A DNA stretch of 49,060 nucleotides from Welwitschia mirabilis. Lineage: Eukaryota > Gnetophyta > Gnetopsida > Welwitschiales. This document shows, piece by piece, positions 11,320 through 22,540 of the stretch (its first letter is position 1; the number at the start of each line of letters is the position of its first letter). The DNA is taken from positions 5,553,067-5,602,126 of the forward strand of contig JBOZIK010000001.1 of assembly GCA_051453625.1 (NCBI GenBank), read 5' to 3'. Made by a program: the position numbers and the translations under genes. Under the pieces are notes generated by a model. The model was not told the DNA's origin, ran no database searches, and saw only the letters and a list, made by a program, of their open reading frames with translations.

Positions 11320-11558
11320 TATTAGAGAAAAGGAAGGATAAACTTCATCATAACATATTGTATCCCATTAATTTAGACATTTTCCATTTATTAATCAATT
11401 GAATTACATGCCTCATGCCTTAAATTTATGATCTTTGAATATATTGTTCAAATATCTTATATTTCTACTAGCCCTAATCTTGTAAAGCTTAGTTATATAT
11501 GTATAGGTCTAAATGCAAATGAAAGATAACATGAAATTCTCTAAAATATTATTTAGCA
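11320..11558 (+). repeat. 3' LTR of outer copia element
   Basis: Diverged partner of 2314-2598. It starts TATTAGAG after ATGAAGGC, a remnant polypurine tract. The end is placed at TTTAGCA by comparison with the left copy; the exact terminal base is uncertain. Confidence 0.6.
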
Positions 11559-12082
11559 TTCATTTCTTTATTCTTCACTTAAAAATTTTGCTTGAAGTTG
11601 TAAAATTGATTATTAAAGACTAAAAACAATAGTATGCTAATTAATACTCATATTCTTGAAAATCTATTAAATTAGATGTAAACTAGACATTAATTAAGAG
11701 AATTACTAAGTTTACAATAATATATTTAGAGGATTCCCATGTTTGTATAAGAAATAGCCCAAAAAACCATTGACTATGTTGGTAACAAACAAAAAGGTAA
11801 AATATTAGAAGCCTATGTAATCATGGATGAGAAACAAAAATAAGAAACAATTATACTTTTATGAAAATGGTATACTGGACAAGTATAAAAGGCTCAAGTA
11901 GGTATGAAAACCCAAAAATTTTTAAAAAATTAACCTCACTTTTACTATTTTAAACCATTAAGGTTAGAAAATAAAATTTTAGAAGATCAAGGTCAATATG
12001 TGAGAATAGAACTTGATGAATTGGTATAAAGAAAAAAAAAGCTTGATAGATTGATACAATGAAAATAAAGTATTATTAAATG

Positions 12083-12124
<42 letters not shown>

Positions 12125-12825
12125 TAATCATTTTTTTTACATCAAGTTTTTGGTCCTTTCAATTAACGTTTCCCTATTGTCTTTGTATAAAGTTTAGAAA
12201 ATAATATAATAAAATCTTCACATGATGCTCACAAGAATTTTTTTTTAATTTAAAGGACTCAAAAAGTTTGGAAAATTACTTTAATGTTCCATAATTAGAT
12301 TCTCACCATTAAAGTTACTTACCAAATTAAGAAACTAAACATCATTATTAAATTAAAGGCGCAGATGTAAAGAAATAAAACCAAGCTGAATAACAATGTC
12401 ATAATATATCTATTTCAATAATTTTTATACTTGCAACTATAAGGTATCTTTTATAAGAAAACTTCCTTATATGAAATTTCACGCCCCTTAGATCATAGAA
12501 AGTTAGATTTAGTTAATAATTTTAAATATATTTTTATTAGTCTCAAGTTTATCTTTAAAAATTTATATCCTAAGACTACGGTAATCCAATTAATGGTACA
12601 TTCATCTTCCACTTAGAAGGCTGTGGGTTCCAACATTTAGATGACCTGATACTCTAAGCCTTGAATATAATTAGATTATTTCTTTAAGTAATCACAATGA
12701 CTATAGTCTTAAAGAGAGATATGGTCATTAAAAGTTTTGAGTTCCACATCTACTGAAAACTATTTCCATTAAGGAGACAAACCATTTATCTTTATACATA
12801 CAATACAGTTTACTAAGTAACTTTC
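11559..12825. other. No gene recognised; AT-rich flank of the RING gene
   Basis: No open frame of note on either strand. It contains the (TA)n run at 12085-12120. CG dinucleotides begin to reappear after about 12480, approaching the gene. Confidence 0.6.
12085..12120. repeat. (TA)n microsatellite, about 18 units
   Basis: Uninterrupted TA repeat followed by TGCG. It is about 0.9 kb upstream of the RING gene start. Confidence 0.95.
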
Positions 12826-12859
12826 AAAAGTCGCAAAAAGTGACCAAAAGTAAACCCCA
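12826..12859 (+). promoter_or_regulatory. Upstream 34-bp motif, copy 1
   Basis: AAAAGTCGCAAAAAGTGACC followed by AAAAGTAAACCCCA. Repeated once at 12885-12918 with one mismatch (AAAAG versus AAACG), 59 bases apart start to start. Both copies lie within 150 bases upstream of the RING start codon and contain AAAG and CG sites. A promoter or 5'-leader role is inferred from position and from preservation in a decaying background. Confidence 0.5.
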
Positions 12860-12884
12860 CTAATGCAGGACTAACTGTATAGTG

Positions 12885-12918
12885 AAAAGTCGCAAAAAGT
12901 GACCAAACGTAAACCCCA
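12885..12918 (+). promoter_or_regulatory. Upstream 34-bp motif, copy 2
   Basis: Second copy, 33 of 34 bases identical to 12826-12859, ending 55 bases before the ATG of the RING gene. See copy 1 for reasoning. Confidence 0.5.
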
Positions 12919-12973
12919 GAAATCAATAACGAAATCAACCGATTAACCATAACTCATAGCATTTACTACAGAA

Positions 12974-13858
12974 ATGGCTTCAATGGCTTGCCCTGTAACG
13001 GATGAGCAGTCTCCAAGGCGTTACAGAGGGTCACCAGAAGATGAGAGAGATCAGCACGCAGAACGAACCGAAACAGCAGAAGATAGCAGGGCAGATAAAA
13101 AGGATCGGCACGCAGAAGACGACGATGAAGAAGAAGGAAAGCTAAGCTCGGAATCAGTTGCAGAATTAGTTGCAGAACTAGATGCCGAATTGTCGTCCGA
13201 TTCCTCGGTATCTTCCAAATCAGTTTTTGAGTTTGATGCCCATCTATCAAATTCTTGTGCCGCATTTATCAAATCACTTACAGACACACCCGCAGAAATA
13301 TCTACTGCTTCTTCTTCATTACCTTACGCTCTCGGAATCGGAGAAGTAAACGCAGATTCGCAGGCGTCTGTCCTCGAGCAGCAACTGTGCGACCTTCGCG
13401 AAAGCGATTGCAGTTCCGCTGACATTCTCTCGTTTGAGGACTACTGTTCAGATGGCGAACGAGAATTGAATTCCGACTGCAATGGTTTTCGCGTATCAAG
13501 CATGTTTATGGGGAATGAAGACACGCAGAGTGTCGCAGGTTTTGAGGCGCTGCCAGAGTCTACAGAGACAGTAGAAAGAACCATTGAAGAGAGTCGAGAA
13601 GATGTTAGCACATGGATTGATGGCTTGGCCATTCCTGTAACTCAGCGGGATGGCCCAGAAAATGTTGCAGAAGAAAGTGTATGTCTGATCTGCTTGGACT
13701 GTCGTAAGGACTTCGGCGAGCTTAAGATTCTTCCCTGCGATCCGCGGCATGTTTTTCATAGTTCTTGCATTACATCTTGGCTTTCTAGCAATCTCAGTTG
13801 TCCCATAGACCGCAAAAAATTCCAAAAAATTCTAAATAACATAAAGGTTTTATTTTGA
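12974..13858 (+). CDS. RING-H2-like zinc-finger protein, probable E3 ubiquitin ligase
   Basis: A 294-residue, uninterrupted, intron-free frame. The C-terminal RING has ligands C237, C240, C255, H259, H262, C265, C276 and D279 (C-x2-C-x14-C-x3-H-x2-H-x2-C-x10-C-x2-D). Asp in the eighth position within a CPIDRKKF motif is an accepted ligand in some RINGs such as RBX1 and the CPxDRxxF group, so the finger is probably intact. I239 and W269 (ITSWL) occupy the usual E2-contact positions. Such proteins bring an E2-ubiquitin to a substrate. The N-terminal 230 residues are hydrophilic, acidic (DDDEEE at 49-54) and Ser-rich, with no membrane segment or signal peptide, and are probably disordered; substrate unknown. 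The ATG at 12974 is the first of two close Mets (M1, M4). I counted 46 CG sites in the frame against none in 14041-14940, so it stands apart from its surroundings. Opposite-strand frames here are shadows. An intronless retrocopy is possible; expression is not shown by sequence. Confidence 0.88.
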   Translation: MASMACPVTDEQSPRRYRGSPEDERDQHAERTETAEDSRADKKDRHAEDDDEEEGKLSSESVAELVAELDAELSSDSSVSSKSVFEFDAHLSNSCAAFIKSLTDTPAEISTASSSLPYALGIGEVNADSQASVLEQQLCDLRESDCSSADILSFEDYCSDGERELNSDCNGFRVSSMFMGNEDTQSVAGFEALPESTETVERTIEESREDVSTWIDGLAIPVTQRDGPENVAEESVCLICLDCRKDFGELKILPCDPRHVFHSSCITSWLSSNLSCPIDRKKFQKILNNIKVLF

Positions 13859-16800
13859 TTTTACTGGATTTACAAGTTAAACTTGAAATATGATTTGCAC
13901 TGGGGTGGCGAAATTGTTTTTAGATGTTGTGTGCATATTGATGCAATAACATTTGAGATTCTATAATTCTTAGTTGGTTTTGTGGTTAAATTACATACTT
14001 TTTTTTAATAGGATCTCATCCTTTTATTATGGTACTCAACCACAAAATCAAGGAAAGCACTACTCTATCATTAGAATAAGATCTCATCCTTCCTACTATA
14101 AGATATTTTAATTAGTTTAGTTTATAATGGTGAAACTGGGGATATTATTAATGTCAAAGGCATAAAGCAAGAATTTAAGTTTCATGCTACTCTTACAAAC
14201 TTATCCTACAGGGTATGTTGACAAAAATAATGTTGTTTTAACATTTGTAGCTTATATTAGATAGAGTACTATTGGGATTTATAATGTTTAATGTTACAAT
14301 CAATATTCACTACAACATTATTTTCCTAATGTGAACATTGCCAAGGAGTACCATGATTATGGATTTATTAAATCTCATGATAAAAAGTTTAATTTTAATG
14401 AAAGAAATTTTGATTTAAACACTTCATTGAAAATAATTTTTTTAATAGTGAAAAAAGCCATTTTATATTATCCAACAAAAGACAACAACAATAACTAGAA
14501 AAATTTTTAGTCTAAGTTTTCTTTATCAAAATTTTATTCTAATTGTACCTTACTTACAAGGGTTTAGCTTGTTTCCATAAGATATCTAGCTTTATTTTAA
14601 ATAATAATTCATAGTCAATGCTTTCTTCAACCATGCTTTATTGAGAATGAACATGAGTTCAATCCAAGGATTTAGCTCATTTCCATGTTAACATATAATT
14701 GAAGTTTAAATTTAAACAATATTTCATCTCTTATAAAAAGAAATACAACATGCTTACATTAAATATTTGTGATTCATATGTGTTAAGTTAATAATTGGGA
14801 TATAATTTAGATGTTTAAGTTAATAATTAAAATGTTAGAAATATTGCAAAATCTTCTGTGAGAATTTTGTTACACATATAAAGTTCAAATCAAAGTTATC
14901 TACATTAATCACAAATAAATACTTTAATGTCTTTCTTAATACAAAGCAATACAACTCTAAATTTTTCTGAAATCCTATGTTAATTACAAGTGAATTTCTT
15001 AAGATAACCAAAAAAAAAAAGAAATTAAGTAATTATTCTTCCTTTCACTTTTATGTATAAAATGTGCATTTACCCCATTATCTAGAACTTATTTCTATAA
15101 AATATATAATCTTCTACCTCAAATTTTAGACAATCCAATGTTTTATAAACTAGAGATGTTACTCTAGTACTTCAAAGTTATTTACCTCTATAAAATGTAA
15201 TTGTACACTTGAGAACTATAGATCCAAAATTTACTCTACTTAGCACTTTCAATGATATTATGTTATTGACAATACATACACATCATTCTTGCAATAGGTA
15301 CATTATTATTTTAAGGTTAATTTGTTAAAGAAAAATCTTTGTCCTTAAAAAATTGAAACTCTTGTATTAACATGATATTATATGAGTTATCATTAACATT
15401 TTTACCATTTGATTCTAAAAATGACACATCTAATTCACTAAAATCTTTAAATTTAATTTAAACTTATTGAAATCTTTTCTTCTAATATACATACCTCTTA
15501 CAATGTCTATATCTAAAACCATGTTTTCATATTCCTATCATGGATGTCCATATAGAAAATAATCTTTTCATGTGCCTATTGTAGATCATTAAATGTAGAG
15601 GTAAGGGGTGAATGAGTTCTAAATAACAATTATACCATAATCAAATATTAATATCTATCTAAAATAAAGTGCATGCAAAGCAATAATGGGACTCTTAGTG
15701 ATATAACATCCTTCCCCACCTTGGGAACTCCACACTCAAATAGTCAAACCTCAAAAACCTCTGGATCTTTGTTACTTATTATAAAACTATAGATTTTGGC
15801 TTATCACTAATCTTATGAAGATCAATATAAAGGATTTTCTCCTCATGAGATAGTAACTCAATCCCTCAGGTTTCAAAATCATAATAGATGTGTTTCTCTC
15901 AAGAATATACCTTAGTGTCTGACTTAACCTACAAATAACTTAGAATCCCACTTGGAATTAATAACATGCAAATCTCAAAAAGGCTAAAAAATTATGAAAA
16001 TAAAATGTGAAACAAAGAGATTCTACTCAATTAGATGTCCATATTTAAGTACATATGCAACAAAGAAAGAAAAATCTTGAAAGAGATAAATTCTAATTAA
16101 AAAAAGGATCTTTCTTACTAGGATTTTGTAGAAGTAGTTTGGTGATAGTATTTGGTTCTTCCTTCTTCATTTATCAAATAGTTTCCTACTACTTTCCTTG
16201 CTACTTGCATTTTTTGATCTCATTTTTTCATACTTTTGTTGAAAATACACTATCATCAATGATAATGTTTTTTAGTATGTCTCTAGTATTATTTTGATAG
16301 CCACTAATACTATTTTGGTATGCCATCAATTACAATGGTATTTTTTAATATGCTATTGTCAGCATTTCAGTGGTCATCAACAATCTCTATATTTTGATGT
16401 TGTTTCAAATCCTTGTTAATTTTATAAATCTTCTAGTTAATGCTTGTAATACTCTTATTATTTCTTATTTATCTTTAATGTCAAGACTACTGCAAGCTTA
16501 AGCCTTAACCCATTAGTCTCTACAAAAAGTGCCTTGCTTCCTTTGCTAAATCTACAACCCTTATTCCATGCCAGTTACATGACCACACTCTTATGCCCTT
16601 TTAGAACTCTTTCATTGAAAATAAACTCATTTTGAGTCTATTGAAGGATGTAAAGAATGCATACAAGGAAATTATTTCAAAAAATAATTTATAAATTATT
16701 CATTATTCAATGTTCGATCAATGAAGAGATTCGAGATTTGGTTTCATATTTGCATATATACATGATGCTTTTACTTTATAATTTAATTTTTATTATGTAT

Positions 16801-18812
16801 TTCATTTAATTTTAAGTATAGTGTTCTAGTCTAATTTAACTTCAAGAGGCCTTTTTCTAATAAGAAGTAACTTCAAAAAGTATAAATGGTTTAACTTGTT
16901 TGTAGAAGTTAAAGAGTTGTAAAAGTCTAAAGAGTACTTCCATTTCTCTATTACGTGTTAAAGTTGATTTGATAAACTTCACAGTAACTAATCATATTTC
17001 TTACATATTATGATCCTTTCACTAAATTTTCTTGAAATCTTTCCTTTTCTTTTATTGAATTGAAATTGCATAAGAAAATCTAGACATCTTTTAAACCTTT
17101 TAAGATGTCAAAATAGAATAAACAATGTGGAAATTAAAATTAGAGTCTAGCTCTCACTTGTTAAATAAATCCTCTATGTCAAAAAGGATTTTCGTGTTTA
17201 GCACATCGGCAAACGGTGGAAATCCATTTCTAATGAAGAGCTAAAGAAGTGTAAAAATTGGTTGGATTCTTTAATGAAAAGGTACAAGATAGAAAAGGGT
17301 TTATAGTGTCTCACAAAATCAGCACTTAAATAATCTATTTTACTATTAAAGATATAAGACATTAGATCTCCCTCTCCAATTTTAGGCTAGCATCTATGTT
17401 ACTATTCTTATTATAGTGAAACCTTACATGCTCTAGTATTTATATTCTTTTCTTTACTTACTATAACATGTTTCAAAGATATGACAGTCAAACAATGAAC
17501 TTATTTTTAATAGGCCAACTATACAAGTGGAATACATGATGGAGTCCAATAAAAATTTGAGCTCTTTAAATAAATGTACAAAAAACATTTTTGTAAATCA
17601 CTAATAGACTAAGAAACGTAAGATTTCTTATTTGGAAGATCATACCACACATTAGTTGAATTGACATTGGACATGTTAAACATTACCTTACTTGTCATAA
17701 TTCCTTTGAATAAATAACTCTATACTCTTCCCTCAACTTCATCACAAAGTCTCAGGTTTTTTTTTCTTAGGGATTGTATCAATGATTTATTATGATGTAA
17801 ATACATAAGATCTTATTGGATTAATGATATGAGTTAACTATTTAATTGAATTTTTGGATGTGCATCTGTAAGGTTATAATATCATATTTTTTATTGTGTT
17901 ATTTGTTAGAGAAAATATTATGTATTCCTTGCTTTAAGTTGTGAAGTCTATATGATCAATTTTATATAAAGTTGATGACATGAGAAGTGGTATGGAACAC
18001 TTTGTCATGTTGTTAGTTTTATGCAAAATGTCCTATTTTAGTGCTTAGTGTTTCATTAGTGCTTTCACTATCTATCATTATGAATTTATTTGAATAGTTG
18101 TGGTGATCTCATAACCACTATCATTAGCTTGTTTTATTATGTCATCGTGAGTATTCAAGTGTCTTTAATAATTTTAAGATTTTAGTATGTCATCATTATC
18201 ATTTTAGTAGTCATTAATGCTTCCTTAATTTAGAGATTCATTAGCTCAGTGTTTCAACATAAATGTCAATACTTTCATAAGATTAAACTTTGACATGAAG
18301 AGAGGTTTGTTTAAAACACCCTTTACTATTTTCTTCTCTTATCCTATTTGTCTTCTTATTATTCTCATCTATTTCTATTTTTATTTTCTTTCCCCTAATT
18401 CCTCTTTCACATGTCCCTTATGTTTTACTATTATTTGCATATTACCTTGTATAAATTTTATAAAAATTAATGAAATCTTATGTTGTTTTTAATGAAAAAC
18501 ATTCATGCTCCTTGAGAGATTTTCTCTTAGCTATGAACTTATTCCAAAAAAATGGGATCTACAATCCAATAATTCTTTTATTAGATATTTTTATATTTTA
18601 TTTTAATCTATTCATTATGAGTCAAGCTCCCTTTGATCTTCCTCTTTATTTTTTAGACCTATCTTTTACTTAGAGTTTTGAGTCTCTTTTATATGAAACT
18701 TTCTACTAGGTTTTTACTTGAAGGATAGCATGCAAAATAGTTAAATTTTTGTTATTTAATGGCTATTTTATTTTAACTTATCATAAACATCTTTAAATTT
18801 TATACAAATCTT
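13859..18812. other. No gene recognised; retroelement debris
   Basis: Strongly AT-rich, with only short chance-length frames (for example 18295-18492 and 18470-18673, mainly Phe/Leu/Ile). Two stretches, about 16220-16370 and 18060-18230, carry loosely repeated phrases such as TAGTATGTC and TATG.CATCA, like the short-motif arrays of LTRs elsewhere in the window. A small cluster of three CG sites lies at about 17193-17212. Confidence 0.5.
15595..15625 (-). repeat. Possible copia LTR 3' end, minus strand
   Basis: On the minus strand this reads CTCATTCACCCCTTACCTCTA, resembling the CTATTCA.CCCCCTCTAG tail common just before the end of SIRE-type copia LTRs, and like the tail at 47791-47826 in this window. 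No primer site is recognisable beyond it, and LTR length and partner are unknown. Confidence 0.35.
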
Positions 18813-20025
18813 TATTAACATGTAAAAATTAACAATTACATCAAGTATTCTAGGCCAATTTATTATAGTTGAAGACACTAATTTAACTATTTTAATTATA
18901 AAAATATGTATTTTATTTGTTTTAATGTCATACTTGACTTTATATGTTTTTTAATGACATTTTCAATCCTTAGCCTTATTTTAGAGCATGAGTTATAAGA
19001 TGGAGATGATGTGATAGAAAATACTAGTGGCATCAATTACATGTATGACAACACCAATCACTTAAGAAGAATGACTTCTAGACTTACGGCTTTAATTCTT
19101 TATGGAGAAATGATCTATTTCTGGTTGTAACTCCAGTCATTTACTACATCAAAAACTATTGTTATCGTTCATCATAAAATGACCAATTATTAATGTAAAA
19201 CCCTAACTAGAAAACCTTAAAGTATCAGCCCTTATCCCTCGTTTTCCTTAAAAAAAGGATCAAGCATCTCATTTGTAAGGATCTTTAGTCATTTATTAAT
19301 AAACTAATGAGAGTAATAATTTTTAGAGTAAGAACTCTTCTATTATGTCTTTTTAGTTTTCCTTCTTTGGAAACATACTAGCCTTAAGGCTAGCATGATG
19401 TTTTATTTACAATTTTTAGTTTCCTTCTTTAATGTAATGCATTGTTCTAGATTTTCACAATAAAGATAGTAGCTTCCTTTCTTAATTTCTAGTTGTAAAT
19501 CACTTCATACTTTAAATACTTAATTGAATTTACTCATTAACAAGTTATTAATAATTTTTATTGAATATTTTTATTAATATCTTAATCACATAATGTGATT
19601 TTTTTTTATGGATCTTAGGATGTATTTTATACATTTCATGCTTATGAGAAAACTTTAATAAACTAAAGTGGTAAAGAATCTCACCAACATTCAAGTGATA
19701 AATGAGATAATATCACCATGATTTGAGCCTCATTAAACTTGACATGTTCAAAATGCAAAGTGGAACTTGAAATAGATCTTTGAATGGAAATATTTTGTTT
19801 TGTAAAACACTCATGTTAGTTCTTGAGTGCTATGTACATTTCTAAGCTCTTTTTGGTTGAATGTTTTCTTCATTTTCATTCTTGGCTTAAAGTTTATTCA
19901 AATCATTTTGATCATTTAGTGTGCATAATTCTACTATTTTAACTTATAATTATCTCAAAGTAGAGAATGATTCTAGGAACTTGTTAGAACAAAGTTCCTA
20001 GTTCTTATTAGTAAAATATTGCCCT
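18813..20025 (+). repeat. 5' LTR of element 1
   Basis: Begins TATTAACATGTAAAAATTAA, matching the starts TGTTAGCATGTAAAAATTGA at 29177 and TGTTAACATGTAAAAAATTA at 34545. Later phrases such as ACTAGCCTTAAGGCTAGCAT match CTAGTCTTTCAAGACTAGCA in the 25886 copy. The 3' boundary is inferred by alignment to the other copies. Confidence 0.6.
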
Positions 20026-21496
20026 TAAATAGCTTTTTGATAACATTACTAAGGATAATAACATAATAGCTATAGTGGAACATGAATAGCTTTGATTTTT
20101 TTGCATTTAAATCTCTATGTTTTTCATTTTCTATACTTTCTAATTGTTGGTAATAGTCTTTTTTAGTGATTCTTGAACTAGTACTAATTTGCATTTTTTA
20201 TTCTCTAAACTCTCTAGTGGTTAGTACTAATGTTTTTTTAGTGATACTCAAAGTAGTCCTAATTTTTACTTTTGTAAGTTTGTATTGAACATTTTAGCTC
20301 TAATGTGGAATTTTAGTATGTTATCAATTTTCTATATGTAGGAATAACTATATTAATTTTTTGTGTATAGGGATAACTCATTTTTATAGCTTTTTGCTTC
20401 CCAATTCCTCTTAAACCAAATTGAAAGAAAAAGAAAAAATTTTATAAAACTCGAAGAAAATAAAAAATAATAAAAATAGATATGAATTATCTTTCTCTCT
20501 TTGTTTTTTTCTATTTTATTACTATAGGTTTTTCTTCTAATTATGTGTGTGTTTAGATTTAGGTTTCAAATTTCTATTAGTTTCTTCAAGTTTTTAATTA
20601 TTCTAAGGTTTTCTTATGATTTTTGTCTCATATTTATGCTATCATTTCATTTTCTATCACTCATTTCCTATTTCTTCTTATTAAATTTACTTTGCATGGT
20701 TAAGAAGGTAATGTCATTCTTTTTTCAAAGCATTTTAGACCAAACAACTAGCATCACTAGCCTTCTTGTGACTTTTACTAGTATAGTTATTAACCTTTTG
20801 CCTCACCTCTCTTAATCTTATTTGGTATCTAGAAACTTCCAAAATGTAATACAATTGCATGCATTTGAAACTTAAGTTTGATGATTAAGTATAAAGAACT
20901 TATTATAAACTTCAAATGGAATTTAAAATTAATTATGAAAATAGTCTATTTTATAAGAGTTAGTCTAATAAATGATTTTAAGTAAACCCTTTGTCATTCC
21001 TCATAGATACCACATTCAACCTCAAACTCCAAAATTTTTTTGAGACTAGACAAACCATAAAATATTATATTCAATACTTAGGTAACCCTTCATAGATAAA
21101 TCAATTCTTTGTCATGAGTGTAAAAAGCCTTACTTTTCATAAGAAGAATTTTATCTTATGCTTTTCACCATTCTCATCATTTTATTATGCTCTTCACCTT
21201 ATAATCCTTATCCTTTATTTTCTCATGAATAGTCTGCATTTTCTTTTAAATATCCTGCATCTTTTAAACAATACCCTTTATCTTCTAATACTCAATAATC
21301 CTCTTTACCTTCCTTAAAAGATACCCTTAAAATGTTCATGGAATCTCAGATGTAAATCAACCAAGACTAATAACATTTTAACTAATAAACCTCTTAGGCA
21401 TTACAAATTCTTAAGTAAAGTATTTAATAATTAAAATAAATTAATACTTAAATCATTAGAACACTTAATCAATAAGAAGAATAAATTCTTTCTACA

Positions 21497-21905
21497 TTCC
21501 ATGAACCTAATCCTAGGAATCTTAAAAATCTTAAAAGGATTGAGAATAGTCAAATTGATAATACCCAAGTTATGTCCTTTAGAAATGGAAAGAAAACTAA
21601 TAAGGATCTAGAGGATGAACACTTAATTTATAAGATCCCTAAAATTAATAAGAGCTATACATCTAAAAATGAATCATATAGCAACCCTTGTGAGAAGAAT
21701 AACATCAAAGAAGAACCTACATGTGATCCATAATACATGAAAACCGTGCCTTCATCTTAACATCCTCATGAAAAGAAATCTCTATTTCATCTTTATCTTT
21801 TAAGAAAAACCCAATATTTAATGAAAAAGACAAAGTTTCCCTAGAATTAAAGCCACCTTCTAATGATTCATTTAATAAACAATCACTTTGTCTAGTGGTT
21901 TTCAA
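21497..21905 (+). pseudogene. Unidentified decayed reading frame shared with element 2
   Basis: Frame starting FHEPNPRNLKNLKRIENSQ and continuing Lys/Asn/Ser/Glu-rich for about 90 codons. After two stops and a probable frameshift near 21770 it continues ISSLSFKKNPIFNEKDK...DSFNKQS. The same order is found at 32133-32789 (FHETNSRNLKNLERVKESQ ... ISSPALSTKQDTSLNKEGK ... DSFNEYL). Similarity at protein level between two separate elements argues it once coded. It resembles no gag, pol or env motif I know. Confidence 0.45.
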
Positions 21906-22540
21906 ATTATCTTTGTATCTTCTTTAAGATGATGTCTTTTAAGAATTATTAATAAAGAATACACAAGCTAAAGGATGAAAATTTTATACCTTAAATGTAT
22001 AACCTTCATTACTTGCATTGATGTTCTCTCTAACTTTTAAACTCATGAATGAAAATTTACATGAATTCACTCTTAGTTTATTCTTTACATGACCTTAACC
22101 CTTCACCCAACTTTTGCTTTCACACTCTTGAGCCCTTTTTCATACATGACTTTAGGAAATATGTTTGTTTAGAAATTTTAGTTTCATTTTATAATATTAA
22201 ACTAGATTTTTCATTTAGATTATATTTAGATGAATAGATCTAGTCATAGTAAAACTAATATCACCTCGTGGCATATCTCCTATAGAACCACCAAAGCATT
22301 ACCACCTATATAAGCATTACAAATAGTAAAGAATGTTATAATTTAAGTTAAAAATTATTAATTCTAGATAGAACTCATAGTTTTAGAGATGGAATAAGAT
22401 GAAATCCATTCCATTTTTATAGTCTTAAGTGGACCTTTTCTTGCAACTTTAAATGCTATTTTCAATTGTAGAAATTATATCATAATAATTTCATTTAAAA
22501 CATTACTATTCAATTAACTGTTTTCAATGCTATAAAATAA

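Larger units (their letters stand above)
2314..11558 (+). mobile_element. Outer Ty1/copia element, interrupted by nested insertions
   Basis: A diverged direct repeat at 2314-2598 and 11320-11558 brackets a decayed plus-strand copia pol whose last recognisable part (RT/RNase H) ends just before the right repeat. That is the expected arrangement for 5' LTR, internal region and 3' LTR. Only about 170 bases follow the left LTR before another LTR element begins at 2765; after that insertion ends at 8246, about 3.1 kb of internal sequence remains. This is shorter than a complete copia internal region (about 4-4.5 kb), so part is deleted or unrecognisable. I could not find a target-site duplication. 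The LTR copies differ by many changes and an indel of about 45 bases, so the insertion is old. Confidence 0.6.
12560..13930. other. CG/CHG-preserving island around the RING gene
   Basis: CG sites and CAG/CTG trinucleotides are frequent from about 12800 to 13912 and nearly absent outside. This marks a region escaping long-term cytosine-methylation decay, as expected for an expressed gene with its promoter and 3' end. Edges are approximate; the last clear CG is at about 13909. Confidence 0.75.

Noticed and set aside
12085-12120. Possible matrix-attachment or origin-like AT tract
   Set aside because: It is a simple (TA)n microsatellite; nothing else supports such a role.
12966-13825. Several minus-strand open frames of 63-109 codons and overlapping frames across the RING gene
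   Set aside because: They are antisense shadows of a CG-rich coding frame. None has a domain, and the plus frame alone explains the RING motif.
14100-14230. Possible host-gene fragment (phrase VKGIKQEFKFHATLTNLSYR)
   Set aside because: Short, isolated, with no matching continuation or recognisable family.
15300-15560. Minus-strand frame with FSELDVSFLESNGKNVNDN as a possible gene
   Set aside because: Broken on both sides with no domain; more likely retroelement debris next to the LTR-like tail at 15595.
18295-21317. Open frames rich in Phe, Leu, Ile and Ser (18295, 18470, 20543, 21114)
   Set aside because: The composition follows T-rich DNA, there are no motifs, and those in element 1 are not conserved in element 2.
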